A stretch of DNA of 32,975 nucleotides from positions 1 through 32,975 of the forward strand of contig NZ_FNGM01000034.1 in assembly GCF_900102965.1 (NCBI RefSeq). The letters are read 5' to 3'. The translations under genes and the position numbers were made by a program. The first letter of the stretch is position 1; every line of letters starts with the position of its first letter. This DNA comes from Paenibacillus jilunlii (GTDB lineage: Bacteria; Bacillota; Bacilli; Paenibacillales; Paenibacillaceae). The notes beneath the pieces are model-generated. The model saw only the letters and a program-made list of their open reading frames with translations, was not told where the DNA came from and searched no databases. Positions 8,562 through 16,434 of the stretch are shown here, one piece after another.

Positions 8562-10640
8562 CTATGCTGGTTGTTTTGTTAATGCTGCGGCTGCTTTCGC
8601 TGCCTCTATATCAACTTTCTGTTGCTGAATGCCTTGTTCGAACTGTTTATCTTGCTGTTGCTGCATCATTTGTTGATCTGTAGCCTGTGCCACTTGCTGC
8701 TGCAACGCCTGATTCTCCTGTTGTAACTGTTGCGCCTGTATTATAGCTTCTTGCTGCTGCTGTTGTACCTGTGCCGCCTCCTGGATGCGCTGCTGAATGA
8801 CGTTCATCGGCTCCATCCGTCCATATTGAACGGTGTACCGCACAGCCTCAGCGTCGATCATAGGCAGTTGTGTAATGGGGTCAACCATTTGCAGCATGTT
8901 AAAGGCCATCTGAATCCAGTATTCTCTATCCACCGGCTTGTCAGCTGCAATGTTTACCTGTATATCAAACATCGGCACATATTCCTCAGTGACTTCCATT
9001 CGTTCAAATCCACCGTCTTCTAGCGGATTGTCAAACGATGTTGGTACACCATTGACCAAGCTATTGCGGCTCATACCCACCCTGCGACCTGTTACACGAG
9101 CAATACGTTCAGTGGTATAGAACTGGGCAATCAGTTCAACATACTGAGCAAACACCTCTTGGAGCGTCTCCTGTATCGCGTCAGTTACGGTATTAAGTCT
9201 GGTACTAGCTGCCGATATCAGCGCTTTGGCCTGTTCCCCACTGGTTACATTGCTGCTTGCTTGCCCGTTGGCTGAGTCAAACTGTCCAGGTATCTTCTGA
9301 AGCATCTCAAGATAATGCTGGATCATGTTTAATACCGTGGTCGGAACATTTACACCCTCTAATTCCTTCCACCGGTTCATGGCATCTGCTGCAATTGGTA
9401 GCATTGAACCAGGAGTTGAACGCCCCTCTTTCCACGCCCGCACCTGTTTGGAATTAATTGCGCCCTCTTCGTACACAATCGCAGCGTTACCTTGTTTCGA
9501 CATGGTTTCAACCGCAAGTTCAGCAAAGCGGTTAAGCATCATTTGGGGCTTAATCATGTCCCTCATGAATCCCTTTCCCCAAATATTACCCTCTATAGGA
9601 GACAACGTACGCGCACTGAAAGGGTATTTACCGTGATCATAGACATATGCCTTATGTTCAAGAAAAACGCCGCTGGTGGTCACGTAGATGCAGTGTACAC
9701 CTTCCATTTGACCTTCTGCTTTAGCTATCGCCTCAGATGGATCTTTGCCCTCAGCCATATTGCTTCTGGCTTGCTCTGCAAATAACTCTTTATCCTCTGA
9801 AGTGACCATTTTCGGAAGACCTCTGTACCAATATTCCAGCAATCCGGCAGTGTTTTGCTGTGAACTATAGTTTTGAGTGGAGGTTGATGTGTAGTTAAAT
9901 GACTCTTGTGAATCTAATCCAGTATTAAATATGTCAGTGTCGTTGGAGTCCTGGTCAGGCATGACCTTTTTCCCTTGCTCAGGCCAGCGTTCCCGGATAT
10001 ATTCCATCGTTTGGCGTGTATTGATGATGATTGCACCCATCTTTTGCAGATAAATGAAATCTCTCACCCTCGGATCTGGAAAGAAGCTTCCCAACTCTAC
10101 CGGGATGATATCGTTTTGTCCGTCATACCTGAACTTACCCCGCCCGCCTTCAACGGTTGGATCGTATAAGGTTTGAAGGATCAAGGGGCCATGTATGACA
10201 GCACTCTTCACAGCGAGTACGTACTTAGACCTAAACCCTATCTGCCTGAGCTCATAAGGTATAAAATCATTCAGATCCTGCGCTTTCTCTTCGTCTCCTT
10301 CCTCTTGTGCTTCAAAGTCCGGGAATGGGTCCCAACCCGTGATTTTACCTAGGATAGAGTCAATCTGAGCACCAGCAATGTTGTCTACGTTGCTCGGCCT
10401 CATCTTGATTGCTTGATCTGAGCGCAATCCCTCCCAGTGATCCCCGCGATAGAACCTCGCTTCAAGTCGCCACTGTTCTTCCATCGACTGCCGATTCTCC
10501 TTGAACACTTGGTAGTCATTATCTACCATTGCATATATCTTTTGCTGCTCTGGTGTATTGATAGGCTCCTTCTCGGGCTTAGCGTCTGAATTACCCATCA
10601 CCCCAGCCAGTTTATCCTTGGCCTTGTCTAGTAATGTCAT
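8562..10640 (-). CDS. Portal protein
   Basis: 692 residues, in the size range of P22-like portals. Typical portal features are an N-terminal EEQWRLEARFYRGDHWEG, GAQIDSILGKITG, KSAVIHGPLILQTLYDP and a crown/wing region, followed by a Gln-rich helical C-terminal end (from about residue 610) like the barrel of podovirus portals. AGGAGGTGACAT before ATG 10640. It forms the dodecameric ring at the head vertex, docks terminase during packaging and later binds the adaptor. The Gln runs make the C-terminal DNA repetitive. Confidence 0.85.
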   Translation of the reverse strand: MTLLDKAKDKLAGVMGNSDAKPEKEPINTPEQQKIYAMVDNDYQVFKENRQSMEEQWRLEARFYRGDHWEGLRSDQAIKMRPSNVDNIAGAQIDSILGKITGWDPFPDFEAQEEGDEEKAQDLNDFIPYELRQIGFRSKYVLAVKSAVIHGPLILQTLYDPTVEGGRGKFRYDGQNDIIPVELGSFFPDPRVRDFIYLQKMGAIIINTRQTMEYIRERWPEQGKKVMPDQDSNDTDIFNTGLDSQESFNYTSTSTQNYSSQQNTAGLLEYWYRGLPKMVTSEDKELFAEQARSNMAEGKDPSEAIAKAEGQMEGVHCIYVTTSGVFLEHKAYVYDHGKYPFSARTLSPIEGNIWGKGFMRDMIKPQMMLNRFAELAVETMSKQGNAAIVYEEGAINSKQVRAWKEGRSTPGSMLPIAADAMNRWKELEGVNVPTTVLNMIQHYLEMLQKIPGQFDSANGQASSNVTSGEQAKALISAASTRLNTVTDAIQETLQEVFAQYVELIAQFYTTERIARVTGRRVGMSRNSLVNGVPTSFDNPLEDGGFERMEVTEEYVPMFDIQVNIAADKPVDREYWIQMAFNMLQMVDPITQLPMIDAEAVRYTVQYGRMEPMNVIQQRIQEAAQVQQQQQEAIIQAQQLQQENQALQQQVAQATDQQMMQQQQDKQFEQGIQQQKVDIEAAKAAAALTKQPA

Positions 10641-10650
10641 ATGTCACCTC

Positions 10651-10875
10651 CTACTGTAATTCATCTGGTTCTTCGTTGTACTGCACATCATCAGCCCAGC
10701 TTTTAGGTTTGTGTTTTGGGCCTTCTGGTTCTTCCCTCACTGGCTTGTCTAACTGCTTATACTCCCGGTAGTCCTTTGCCATCAGCTTATTGGTTAAGCG
10801 GTCAATAACGCGCATCTGGTACCAAGCAAAGGAAAGCAACATGCCTATAACCACCAACAATGAAACTGTTACCAT
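10651..10875 (-). CDS. Small single-pass membrane protein
   Basis: 74 residues from ATG 10875, chosen because GGGGTGGGGAG precedes it; an upstream in-frame GTG at 10884 also exists. One hydrophobic segment (SLLVVIGMLLSFAWYQM) is followed by a charged cytoplasmic-type tail rich in Lys, Glu and Pro. It overlaps the end of the large terminase gene by 7 bases and precedes the portal. Not recognised as a holin or spanin. Function unknown. Confidence 0.65.
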   Translation of the reverse strand: MVTVSLLVVIGMLLSFAWYQMRVIDRLTNKLMAKDYREYKQLDKPVREEPEGPKHKPKSWADDVQYNEEPDELQ

Positions 10876-12314
10876 TCTCCCCACCCCGATATCTGGATAC
10901 TTGCATCATCGTCCTCGTCATCTTCAAATCTTTTTTGACTTTTTTCCTCCGGCATTGCTGTCCACGGTCGTTCATTACCACTATTCTGCGGACGGCTCAT
11001 ACACCAATACCGCAGCGCATCTGGCACGTGATCCAGGGGATGGGCTGCGACATCCTCCACCATTTTGTCATCGTGTACCATTGATGGGATGGATTCGATC
11101 GCCTTTAGGCACGTGTTGAATATCTTTAGATTCACATGTTTATACATCTGACCAGTCACATGATCCAATGTGTCCACCGGATGAAGCCACTCTCTTAGGC
11201 GCTTCCAGCCGTTAACACGCTCTTTCTTTGCCTGTATCAACGGTACTCCCATATTGCCGAATATCTCAGCTGGCGTGACGTTCTCTGTCTTGGCTCTATT
11301 CCAAAAGCTTGTATCTGCAACGCTGTATTCGTATTCCTCCACACCGCTGTTTAATCGAACCATTTCCACTTGTTCACTTGTGAGAAGCTTGCTCTTTACG
11401 AACTCGCGGTAAAGGTAAGCTGTTCCCTTGGGATCAAGAGCCACCCAGAGACACACGAACGGGTCGTTATATCCCTCGTCCATTGCCCTATACCGTTTCC
11501 AATCCCTAGGAATGTCAAAAGGCTCTACGACGTGTAGAGCCCTGCTGAATTCGCTAAAGTATTGACCGGCGAATGTATCCCAGTCCCCGTCAAGCAGCTG
11601 TTTACGTTCCTGTTCGGGTAGTTGCATCAATCTCACAATGTAATTCGGGTCATTTTGCAGCAAGGCCGGGTTGTCCTGCACCTTGGCTGGAATAAATATA
11701 CGCCTGGATATGATCGGCTCGCCTGTGTCCGGGTGGTACAATAATCCGCCCTCATCGTCCCTTTCATGGATGTGGTGCACTTTTTCCCACTCTCCAATGT
11801 CAATGAAACGCTTCTTAACCCACGCATGTCCTACGCTGCCCGGGTTAGTCGTGCTTTTGATGTACCTTGGGTATGGCGTTGATCCCCGCAACCGGGATAG
11901 CATGAATGTATACCAACCCTCTTCGAAGTGTGTGACCTCTTCCCATCGGATCACGTCATACTCAGCACCAGCATAGTTAGCCTTGTGCATATCGCTGTCA
12001 AAGTAAGCTAGTTCAATCACTGAGTCATTTATGAATATCCACTCATGTTTAGATTGATTGTACTTACCAAGTTCCTTAGGATAAGCCACAATCGTTCTAG
12101 CGATGATGGAGCGTTGCAAGTCTGGGAAAGTCCGTCTGAAGATAATTTGTCGGCTGCCGGGATACTCTAAGGCGTATTGTAGCGCGTCCCATATCGTAGC
12201 TTCGGACTTTCCCCCACCAGCAGCGCCGCCGTATAAAAGTTCATCAATATCATTCGTTTGGTGGTAAAGGATCTGTCTTGGCTGCGGCTCGTAAGGTATG
12301 ACTACCTTGGTCAT
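10869..12314 (-). CDS. terL: Terminase large subunit
   Basis: 481 residues. ATPase domain: Walker A GGAAGGGKS at residues 29-37, Walker B-like DVIRWEEV near residue 122, and STTNPG (coupling motif) near 165. C-terminal RNase-H-like nuclease: AMDEGYNDP near 270, VADTSFW near 330 and HVPDALRYW near 432, giving the expected acidic residues. It cuts phage DNA and pumps it through the portal. ATG 12314 overlaps the small-terminase stop (ATGA). Confidence 0.95.
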   Translation of the reverse strand: MTKVVIPYEPQPRQILYHQTNDIDELLYGGAAGGGKSEATIWDALQYALEYPGSRQIIFRRTFPDLQRSIIARTIVAYPKELGKYNQSKHEWIFINDSVIELAYFDSDMHKANYAGAEYDVIRWEEVTHFEEGWYTFMLSRLRGSTPYPRYIKSTTNPGSVGHAWVKKRFIDIGEWEKVHHIHERDDEGGLLYHPDTGEPIISRRIFIPAKVQDNPALLQNDPNYIVRLMQLPEQERKQLLDGDWDTFAGQYFSEFSRALHVVEPFDIPRDWKRYRAMDEGYNDPFVCLWVALDPKGTAYLYREFVKSKLLTSEQVEMVRLNSGVEEYEYSVADTSFWNRAKTENVTPAEIFGNMGVPLIQAKKERVNGWKRLREWLHPVDTLDHVTGQMYKHVNLKIFNTCLKAIESIPSMVHDDKMVEDVAAHPLDHVPDALRYWCMSRPQNSGNERPWTAMPEEKSQKRFEDDEDDDASIQISGWGEW

Positions 12315-12706
12315 GGTTCCACCTTTTTCATATTAGAACTGAATATCACCTGTAGTGCACCGCCACCTGCTCCGGTTACCTCTACCTTGTCTTTGAACAT
12401 TCCATAATGTTTCGCCACGCTATCCAACGCACCTTTAGCAACTGCCGGATCTACATCTTCATTTCTCTCAATGATCTTTTTGTACTTTTCTAGCACCCAT
12501 TGGACACTCATGCCCGATTCTTCCTGCATTTTGTCCGTTCTTCGTCCGATTTCGTCCTGAATGTCTACATTTGACAACAAACGGCTACCCGCGCGTCTCG
12601 CTGCTTCTTCGGTACATTGATACCCAGCACGCAGATAAGCTGCTGATGCGTTCATATCTTTCATGTACTCATTTACGAAGTTTTTCTGCCTATCCGTCAA
12701 TGCCAT
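12311..12706 (-). CDS. terS: Terminase small subunit
   Basis: 131 residues from ATG 12706, preceded by GGGAGGTG at good spacing; GTG 12715 lies in that site. The N-terminal half matches the Terminase_2 family: LTDRQKNFVNEYM, ASAAYLRAGY and AARRAGSRLLSNVDI, a helix-turn-helix DNA-binding domain, followed by an oligomerisation helix (VLEKYKKIIERNED). It recognises the packaging site and brings DNA to the large subunit, whose gene overlaps it by 4 bases. Confidence 0.9.
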   Translation of the reverse strand: MALTDRQKNFVNEYMKDMNASAAYLRAGYQCTEEAARRAGSRLLSNVDIQDEIGRRTDKMQEESGMSVQWVLEKYKKIIERNEDVDPAVAKGALDSVAKHYGMFKDKVEVTGAGGGALQVIFSSNMKKVEP

Positions 12707-12721
12707 TGTGTTCACCTCCCT

Positions 12722-12883
12722 CTAATCCAATTTTGTTCCGCAGAATGGACAATACAACGGTGTAAAGTGACAGCATCCATCATCCACACTCATGTCCCAT
12801 TCCCCGTCATCTTTCTTAATGCGGCACTCGCCCAACCGCCTCAAGGTGTCATTCTCTTTGCAAATATGCTCTGCATCCATCAT
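12722..12883 (-). CDS. Small zinc-ribbon protein
   Basis: 53 residues, starting MMDAEHICKENDTL and ending in CPFCGTKLD, with further cysteines (ECRIKK, GCCHF) that could complete a zinc site. GGTGAA lies just before the paired ATGs at 12883 and 12880. It ends 16 bases before the small-terminase start. Small CPxCGxxL proteins are common in phages; role unknown. Confidence 0.65.
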   Translation of the reverse strand: MMDAEHICKENDTLRRLGECRIKKDDGEWDMSVDDGCCHFTPLYCPFCGTKLD

Positions 12884-12934
12884 TTCACCATCTTTCTGCT
12901 GTATTTGCGATATACCACCCGTAATTTCGGAGAC

Positions 12935-13153
12935 TCACACCGTTGTTGTCTTCGCATTTACGTCATAATTTGCCTGAGATTGCTGCCCTGATACATATGT
13001 TGTGCCGTCTGCCAGGTATCTCATACTGTCCCCTACAGGCTTTCCGATGCTTGTTGCAGGGCCCAAAGGCTTTACTCCAATTGGTTTCAGCTGCTGATAC
13101 TTCATGATTTCCTCCGGCGTGCCTTCTACTGTTCCGTCTGTATGGAGCTTCAT
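12935..13153 (-). CDS. Small protein of unknown function
   Basis: 72 residues with GTPEEIMKYQQLK in the first half and a Gly/Thr/Ser-rich second half (YLADGTTYVSGQQSQ). AGGTGGTGAG precedes ATG 13153. A frame-shifted 110-codon ORF over the same DNA has no such site and was dropped. No domain recognised. Confidence 0.65.
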   Translation of the reverse strand: MKLHTDGTVEGTPEEIMKYQQLKPIGVKPLGPATSIGKPVGDSMRYLADGTTYVSGQQSQANYDVNAKTTTV

Positions 13154-13228
13154 TTATCTCACCACCTCTATGAAGATCAATACCATGAATATGAATAGTA
13201 ATGCTAAGTAGCGTTCTGAATGCCTCAA
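13154..13228 (-). CDS. Possible 24-aa membrane peptide
   Basis: A TTG-started frame encodes RHSERY followed by a fully hydrophobic stretch (LALLFIFMVLIFIEVV). The GGAGG that could start it lies in the 3' end of repeat A, 10 bases upstream. Its TAA abuts the ATG of the next gene. Too short to be sure. Confidence 0.3.
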   Translation of the reverse strand: MRHSERYLALLFIFMVLIFIEVVR

Positions 13229-13292
13229 CCCTATCCGGCCTCCACTTCGTTAAGCCTATTCGGTCTGTCTCGATGGCGGCTTTGCCGCAAAA
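13229..13292 (-). repeat. Structured repeat A
   Basis: Most divergent copy of the five-member family. Read on the minus strand: hairpin 1 GCGGC-AAA-GCCGC (13276-13288), then CATCGAGACAGACCGAATA, hairpin 2 AAC-GAA-GT, then GGAGGCCGGATAGGG. It follows directly after the terminator at 13294-13325. Confidence 0.7.
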
Positions 13293-13293
13293 C

Positions 13294-13325
13294 AAAAAAG
13301 AGCAACGACGACATGCCGTTACTCT
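13294..13325 (-). terminator. Intrinsic terminator
   Basis: On the minus strand AGAGTAACG pairs with CGTTGCTCT (9 bp, one T-G) around a 9-nt loop, followed by TTTTTTG. It lies 19 bases after the stop of the 71-aa gene. Confidence 0.85.
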
Positions 13326-13343
13326 CTCTGATATTGAACTGAA

Positions 13344-13559
13344 TTAAAATGATAACCAAGTAAAGCAAACACTTTTAGCAAGCACTTCTGCTCCCAAAAT
13401 TTCAGAAAATACTTTTTTGAAAACATTGTATTCTTCTTCGTTATAACATTCGATCTTAATAATTATATCAGGGTCGTATTCTATTTCCCTTTTTGCTAAG
13501 TACGCTTTCTGTATGGCGTCTTCCTCGCCATATACACGATTTCCACTATAGTTATTCAT
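13344..13559 (-). CDS. Small acidic protein of unknown function
   Basis: 71 residues starting MNNYSGNRVYGEEDAIQKAY, with IIIKIECYNEEEYNVFKKVF in the second half, which suggests a small alpha/beta fold. GGAGG 6-7 bases before ATG 13559. Flanked by terminators on both sides, so it is a single-gene transcript or is read from a local promoter. No family recognised. Confidence 0.7.
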   Translation of the reverse strand: MNNYSGNRVYGEEDAIQKAYLAKREIEYDPDIIIKIECYNEEEYNVFKKVFSEILGAEVLAKSVCFTWLSF

Positions 13560-13584
13560 TCATTTTCCTCCTTTATCATTGTGA

Positions 13585-13616
13585 TAAAAGAAGAGAAGCC
13601 AGGAGTTTACCCTGGC
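13585..13616 (-). terminator. Intrinsic terminator
   Basis: On the minus strand GCCAGG-GTAAACT-CCTGGC (6 bp) is followed by TTCTCTTCTTTT. It ends transcription arriving from the regulator and palindrome region upstream. Confidence 0.75.
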
Positions 13617-13622
13617 ATTCGT

Positions 13623-13721
13623 TTACTCTTCTGTTGTGGGCAAACTTTGCTTTTGCCTTTCGGCTGCTCCCTTTGTTTGCGTAATGGGATTAGCTGGCGT
13701 TTTATTACGCCACCACATCAT
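13623..13721 (-). CDS. Possible 32-aa protein
   Basis: MMWWRNKTPANPITQ followed by a Lys/Gln-rich end. GGTGG about 9 bases upstream, and the stop lies just before a terminator. The frame is open further upstream to 13904, but that longer version is rich in His, Pro and Cys, has no ribosome site, and crosses dense palindromes. Confidence 0.35.
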   Translation of the reverse strand: MMWWRNKTPANPITQTKGAAERQKQSLPTTEE

Positions 13722-13894
13722 ATATGCCAACCACCCTGTCGAAGGTTGCGCTGAGCAGCATGCGCTATTTGGGTGGGTGTTGCTAAAAGGTAGCGCCAGC
13801 ACGTAGCAACCGGCGCGTGAGTAGGAGTGAATCAAAGGGATGTAAAAGTGATGGGGAATCAGCGCTAGGGGCGGTTCGCGCGATACCGAACGCC
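13696..13894. other. Palindrome-rich segment, candidate packaging-site region
   Basis: Nested inverted repeats without a convincing gene: GGCGT/ACGCC (13696-13711), GTTGCTA/TAGCAAC (13779-13810), GCGCC/GGCGC (13793-13816) and GGCGGTTCG/CGAACGCC (13870-13894). It lies between the late activator and the terminase genes, where cos or pac sites and late promoters are often found. An extended -10-like TGATATTAT at about 13910 (minus strand) may start late transcription. Confidence 0.4.
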
Positions 13895-13916
13895 AATTCC
13901 TCATACTACTATAATA

Positions 13917-14336
13917 TCACGATGCTTTTGCACTTGTTGCACCCTCTTTGCAACCTTTTTTACTCATGTAGTTGCGAATGTAGTGGTAGCTATACCCCAA
14001 CTCCTCTGCAATTTCGTAATAATTCATGCCTTGCATACGTTTGGACTGTATTACATTTGCGAGTCCGTTGAATTTCATCATTTCGGCTTCCATCTTGCTC
14101 TTGACACTCAGTAACCTTGAAACTTCTTCCTCGACTTCGCGATATTCCGCAACGATATCATCATACTTCTCTAGCCCTTTATCCAAAGGAATATGGCAAT
14201 ACCCTCCTGACGATGGTATGCTTCCAGACCACATCACTCGTTTCACCAAATCAAATCTTCGCTGGATCTCCATTTGGTGGATCTGCACGATCCGCAGTTC
14301 TGCGCATATGTCGTTGTATGACTCCTTCCAGTTCAT
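13917..14336 (-). CDS. Late transcription activator-like protein (ArpU/sigma-like HTH)
   Basis: 139 residues: a coiled, charged N-terminal two thirds (YREVEEEVSRLLSVKSKME), then a C-terminal helix-turn-helix of sigma region 4 type (QGMNYYEIAEELGYSYHYIR, residues about 103-122) and a basic tail. Proteins with this layout at the end of the early region, just ahead of terminase, are usually late-gene activators of the ArpU/RinA kind. AGGGGGG before ATG 14336. Role inferred from fold and position. Confidence 0.65.
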   Translation of the reverse strand: MNWKESYNDICAELRIVQIHQMEIQRRFDLVKRVMWSGSIPSSGGYCHIPLDKGLEKYDDIVAEYREVEEEVSRLLSVKSKMEAEMMKFNGLANVIQSKRMQGMNYYEIAEELGYSYHYIRNYMSKKGCKEGATSAKAS

Positions 14337-14360
14337 GGTTATCCCCCCTTAGACTAATGA

Positions 14361-14534
14361 TTACTCTTTAATCACTTCCCACTTATTCGCCGGCTCCCAT
14401 CGTGTCAACCCTTCCTGCATGATCTTGATGCGGTAGCCTATGCCGTATCCGGGTACGATATTGCGCTGTACTTCCAGCACTGTCGCAGTATCCCTGTGGT
14501 CACGTTTATTCCGTACTATATCGCCTCTGGTCAT
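14361..14534 (-). CDS. Small protein of unknown function
   Basis: 57 residues, MTRGDIVRNKRDHRDTATV then a beta-like GYGIGYRIKIMQEG and WEPANKWEVIKE. It reads as a small SH3/KOW-like barrel. It lies 14 bases after the coiled-coil gene; no good ribosome site is present, so translation may be coupled to that gene. Confidence 0.6.
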   Translation of the reverse strand: MTRGDIVRNKRDHRDTATVLEVQRNIVPGYGIGYRIKIMQEGLTRWEPANKWEVIKE

Positions 14535-14548
14535 AAGGAGAAAACGGC

Positions 14549-15604
14549 TTACGCCGCCTCCACCTCTACTTTACCGAATACTGCTAACTCGAGCGCTTGG
14601 AGTCTTTCCTCAACTGTTTTTCCAGCCACTTCGCTACCAGCGTCCGATTGATCCAGTCCACCGGTTGTGCTGTCCTCGCTTTGAAACGCCGGAACCGTTA
14701 CAGGCTGTTCCTCCACTTCCAAAACCCCATCGCTAATTGTATCCACTTGCTGCGCGGCTTCGGCTCGAAACGTGTTCGCCTGTTCGGCGGTTACCTCCCG
14801 ATATTTCGACTTCTGAGTCCATGGAAACCGTACCGTTTCGTCATTCTTCGCCAGTTTTGCAATGTAAACACTCTGTGCAGGTTTGGCATCTTCGTCCCAA
14901 TGCAGATCATAGATTGGAATAAGAGAATCTTGGATAGCCTGCTTATAAGCGTCCGCCTTGGCCTTTAGGTCATCCGATGTAATCACCTTTACAGCATCTC
15001 TCGCGCCGATAGCCGCCTCTGTCTGAAGGTCTGTTACTCTGCTGTTTAGACGATCAATCTCGGCCTGCTGCTCGTCAATGATAATCTGTTGTGCGGCTCT
15101 CTTGCTTTCCAAATCCTCGACAGCATCTTTTTCATTGGCAAGCGCGCTGCGGAGGGATACTACCAGTTCTTCACGTTCCTCAATGCTCGCTACCAGTTCA
15201 GCGTTCGTGCTGCGTAGCTCTGCAATTGCCTTTGCCGCCTCTTCTTTAACCAGCTTCAATTGTTCCAGCATTTTCGCGTCTTTCTCGTCAATAAACATTT
15301 GCAGACCTTGACGCAGGATGTCATATGCTTCTGCACTTGCAGACAATTGGCTGATGCTTAGGCTTCCTATTTCCAAGGTATCCAACAAATAAGCTGTTTC
15401 AGCTTTAGTTTCTTCTACCAGCGCCACGTGCTGTGCTTCAATCTGCGCCTGATATTCCAAGTCACTGATTTTGTTGCTGACCGCATTCAGTTCATTTAGC
15501 AGTTCCATGGGATTTCCGACCTTAACGCCATTATTAACAGCAACAATGTTGTCCTCGATCTCCTTTTTTTGCTGCTTCAGCAACTCAATTTCCGCTACAC
15601 TCAT
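14549..15604 (-). CDS. Large coiled-coil protein
   Basis: 351 residues, nearly all charged helix with heptad patterns (IELLKQQKKEIEDN; NELNAVSNKISDLE; IIDEQQAEIDRLNSRVTDLQ around residue 180), then a region with WDEDAKPAQSVYIAKLA and an acidic end finishing in a short helix. First gene after a promoter-like TATAAT at 15647-15652. AAAGGAG before ATG 15604. Function unknown; similar coiled-coil proteins occur in this part of Firmicutes phages. Confidence 0.7.
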   Translation of the reverse strand: MSVAEIELLKQQKKEIEDNIVAVNNGVKVGNPMELLNELNAVSNKISDLEYQAQIEAQHVALVEETKAETAYLLDTLEIGSLSISQLSASAEAYDILRQGLQMFIDEKDAKMLEQLKLVKEEAAKAIAELRSTNAELVASIEEREELVVSLRSALANEKDAVEDLESKRAAQQIIIDEQQAEIDRLNSRVTDLQTEAAIGARDAVKVITSDDLKAKADAYKQAIQDSLIPIYDLHWDEDAKPAQSVYIAKLAKNDETVRFPWTQKSKYREVTAEQANTFRAEAAQQVDTISDGVLEVEEQPVTVPAFQSEDSTTGGLDQSDAGSEVAGKTVEERLQALELAVFGKVEVEAA

Positions 15605-15646
15605 TTGTCAAATCTCCTTTATGACCGTATATGATTATTTACTATT

Positions 15647-15652
15647 ATTATA
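15647..15652 (-). promoter_or_regulatory. Promoter -10 box before the coiled-coil gene
   Basis: A perfect TATAAT in GTGTATAATAAT on the minus strand, 43 bases before the start codon. No good -35 at 16-18 bp, so it may need an activator. The region upstream (to 15702) is AT-rich. Confidence 0.5.
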
Positions 15653-15702
15653 CACTATTTCCCGGCATATTTGGTATATAAATCGTAGTTTTACGCAATA
15701 TT

Positions 15703-15891
15703 TTATGCACTTTTATTGTTGTGATCTGGCGGTTTACCCATGCGTTTGTATGGGCTTCTGTAATCCTCTTGGTGCCATCTTTGTATCTCTCCGGTAACTT
15801 GGTTGCGGACTGGCTTAATAATGGCTGTAATCGACCCACAGGTGTCCATATGCACGATATCTAGTCCAATGTTAAACCATGCTGCTTTCAT
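15703..15891 (-). CDS. Small protein of unknown function
   Basis: 62 residues, MKAAWFNIGLDIVHMDTCGS then a basic C-terminal half. ATG 15891 overlaps the nuclease stop (ATGA), and AAGGAGGTC precedes it, so it is clearly translated with that gene. No domain recognised. Confidence 0.65.
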   Translation of the reverse strand: MKAAWFNIGLDIVHMDTCGSITAIIKPVRNQVTGEIQRWHQEDYRSPYKRMGKPPDHNNKSA

Positions 15892-16232
15892 GCGCTGACC
15901 TCCTTGATATAAAGATCCGGGTACTGAATCATGAACATCCGTTTCTTAAGCTGGTAGACAGCAGTCTTAAATCCTTTCACATCCTCAATCTCTTGGTGAC
16001 CGTCTGCATAAGTTACTAAAAAGTCCGCTTTGTATTTTATGGACGCTACTTTCTTCCCTGTGGCCTTGTTTACTCTACCCTCCATAAGTGTATAGACCGG
16101 CTGCAAGACGATGTCTGTGACCACTCCAGCGCGTTTCAGGAGCATTAGCTCTTGGTATCTATGAGCCTCCGCACCAGAAGCAAACCATATTCCATTAACT
16201 TGCGTCTTTCTTGCTCCGTACTTGTTTGCCAT
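15888..16232 (-). CDS. DUF1064-type PD-(D/E)XK nuclease
   Basis: 114 residues. It starts NKYGARKTQVNGIWFASGAE (target residues Glu in SGAEAHRY), then LQPVYTLMEG, then YKADFLVTYADG and IEDVKGFKT, the catalytic Asp and Glu-x-Lys-like core, and ends KKRMFMIQYPDLYI. This is the full DUF1064 pattern, a family of small phage endonucleases often compared with Holliday-junction resolvases. It may act on branched or replicating phage DNA. Its start lies within the 3' end of the 79-aa gene. Confidence 0.85.
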   Translation of the reverse strand: MANKYGARKTQVNGIWFASGAEAHRYQELMLLKRAGVVTDIVLQPVYTLMEGRVNKATGKKVASIKYKADFLVTYADGHQEIEDVKGFKTAVYQLKKRMFMIQYPDLYIKEVSA

Positions 16233-16434
16233 CCTTTTTCACGCCTTTCTTGCTCATCATGTAGTGACTCTTGTTTCGTGGTGTTGGATTAAGCTGTCCG
16301 TACTTTTCCCAATCCTCTGCGGTCATTGGGGTAGTTATGCATTCACTGTGGACTGTCTGCCTATTGGGCGGCGGGAAACTGGATACTACCGGCATAGGGG
16401 TGATACGGCGGTGTTTCTTTTGTCCACTACTCAT
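16195..16434 (-). CDS. Small basic protein of unknown function
   Basis: 79 residues, highly basic at both ends (MSSGQKKHRR; MSKKGVKKDGKQVRSKKD). GGAGGTAATAAA before ATG 16434, which overlaps the preceding stop. Its last 38 bases overlap the nuclease gene in another frame. Charge suggests nucleic-acid binding; no family recognised. Confidence 0.6.
   Translation of the reverse strand: MSSGQKKHRRITPMPVVSSFPPPNRQTVHSECITTPMTAEDWEKYGQLNPTPRNKSHYMMSKKGVKKDGKQVRSKKDAS

Noticed and set aside
8640..8780. Dense short repeat in the portal gene
   Set aside because: Explained by the Gln-rich C-terminal coding sequence (repeated CAG/CAA codons), not a separate element.
12963..13295. 110-codon minus-strand ORF
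   Set aside because: It starts inside a terminator T-run and repeat A, lacks a ribosome site, and overlaps a better-supported 72-aa gene in another frame.
13623..13904. 93-codon minus-strand ORF
   Set aside because: No ribosome site, odd composition (Pro, His, Cys) and it spans the palindrome-rich segment; only its last 32 codons are kept as a weak candidate.
15648..15839. 63-codon minus-strand ORF
   Set aside because: It runs through the promoter region and overlaps the coupled 62-aa gene, which has a much better start site.
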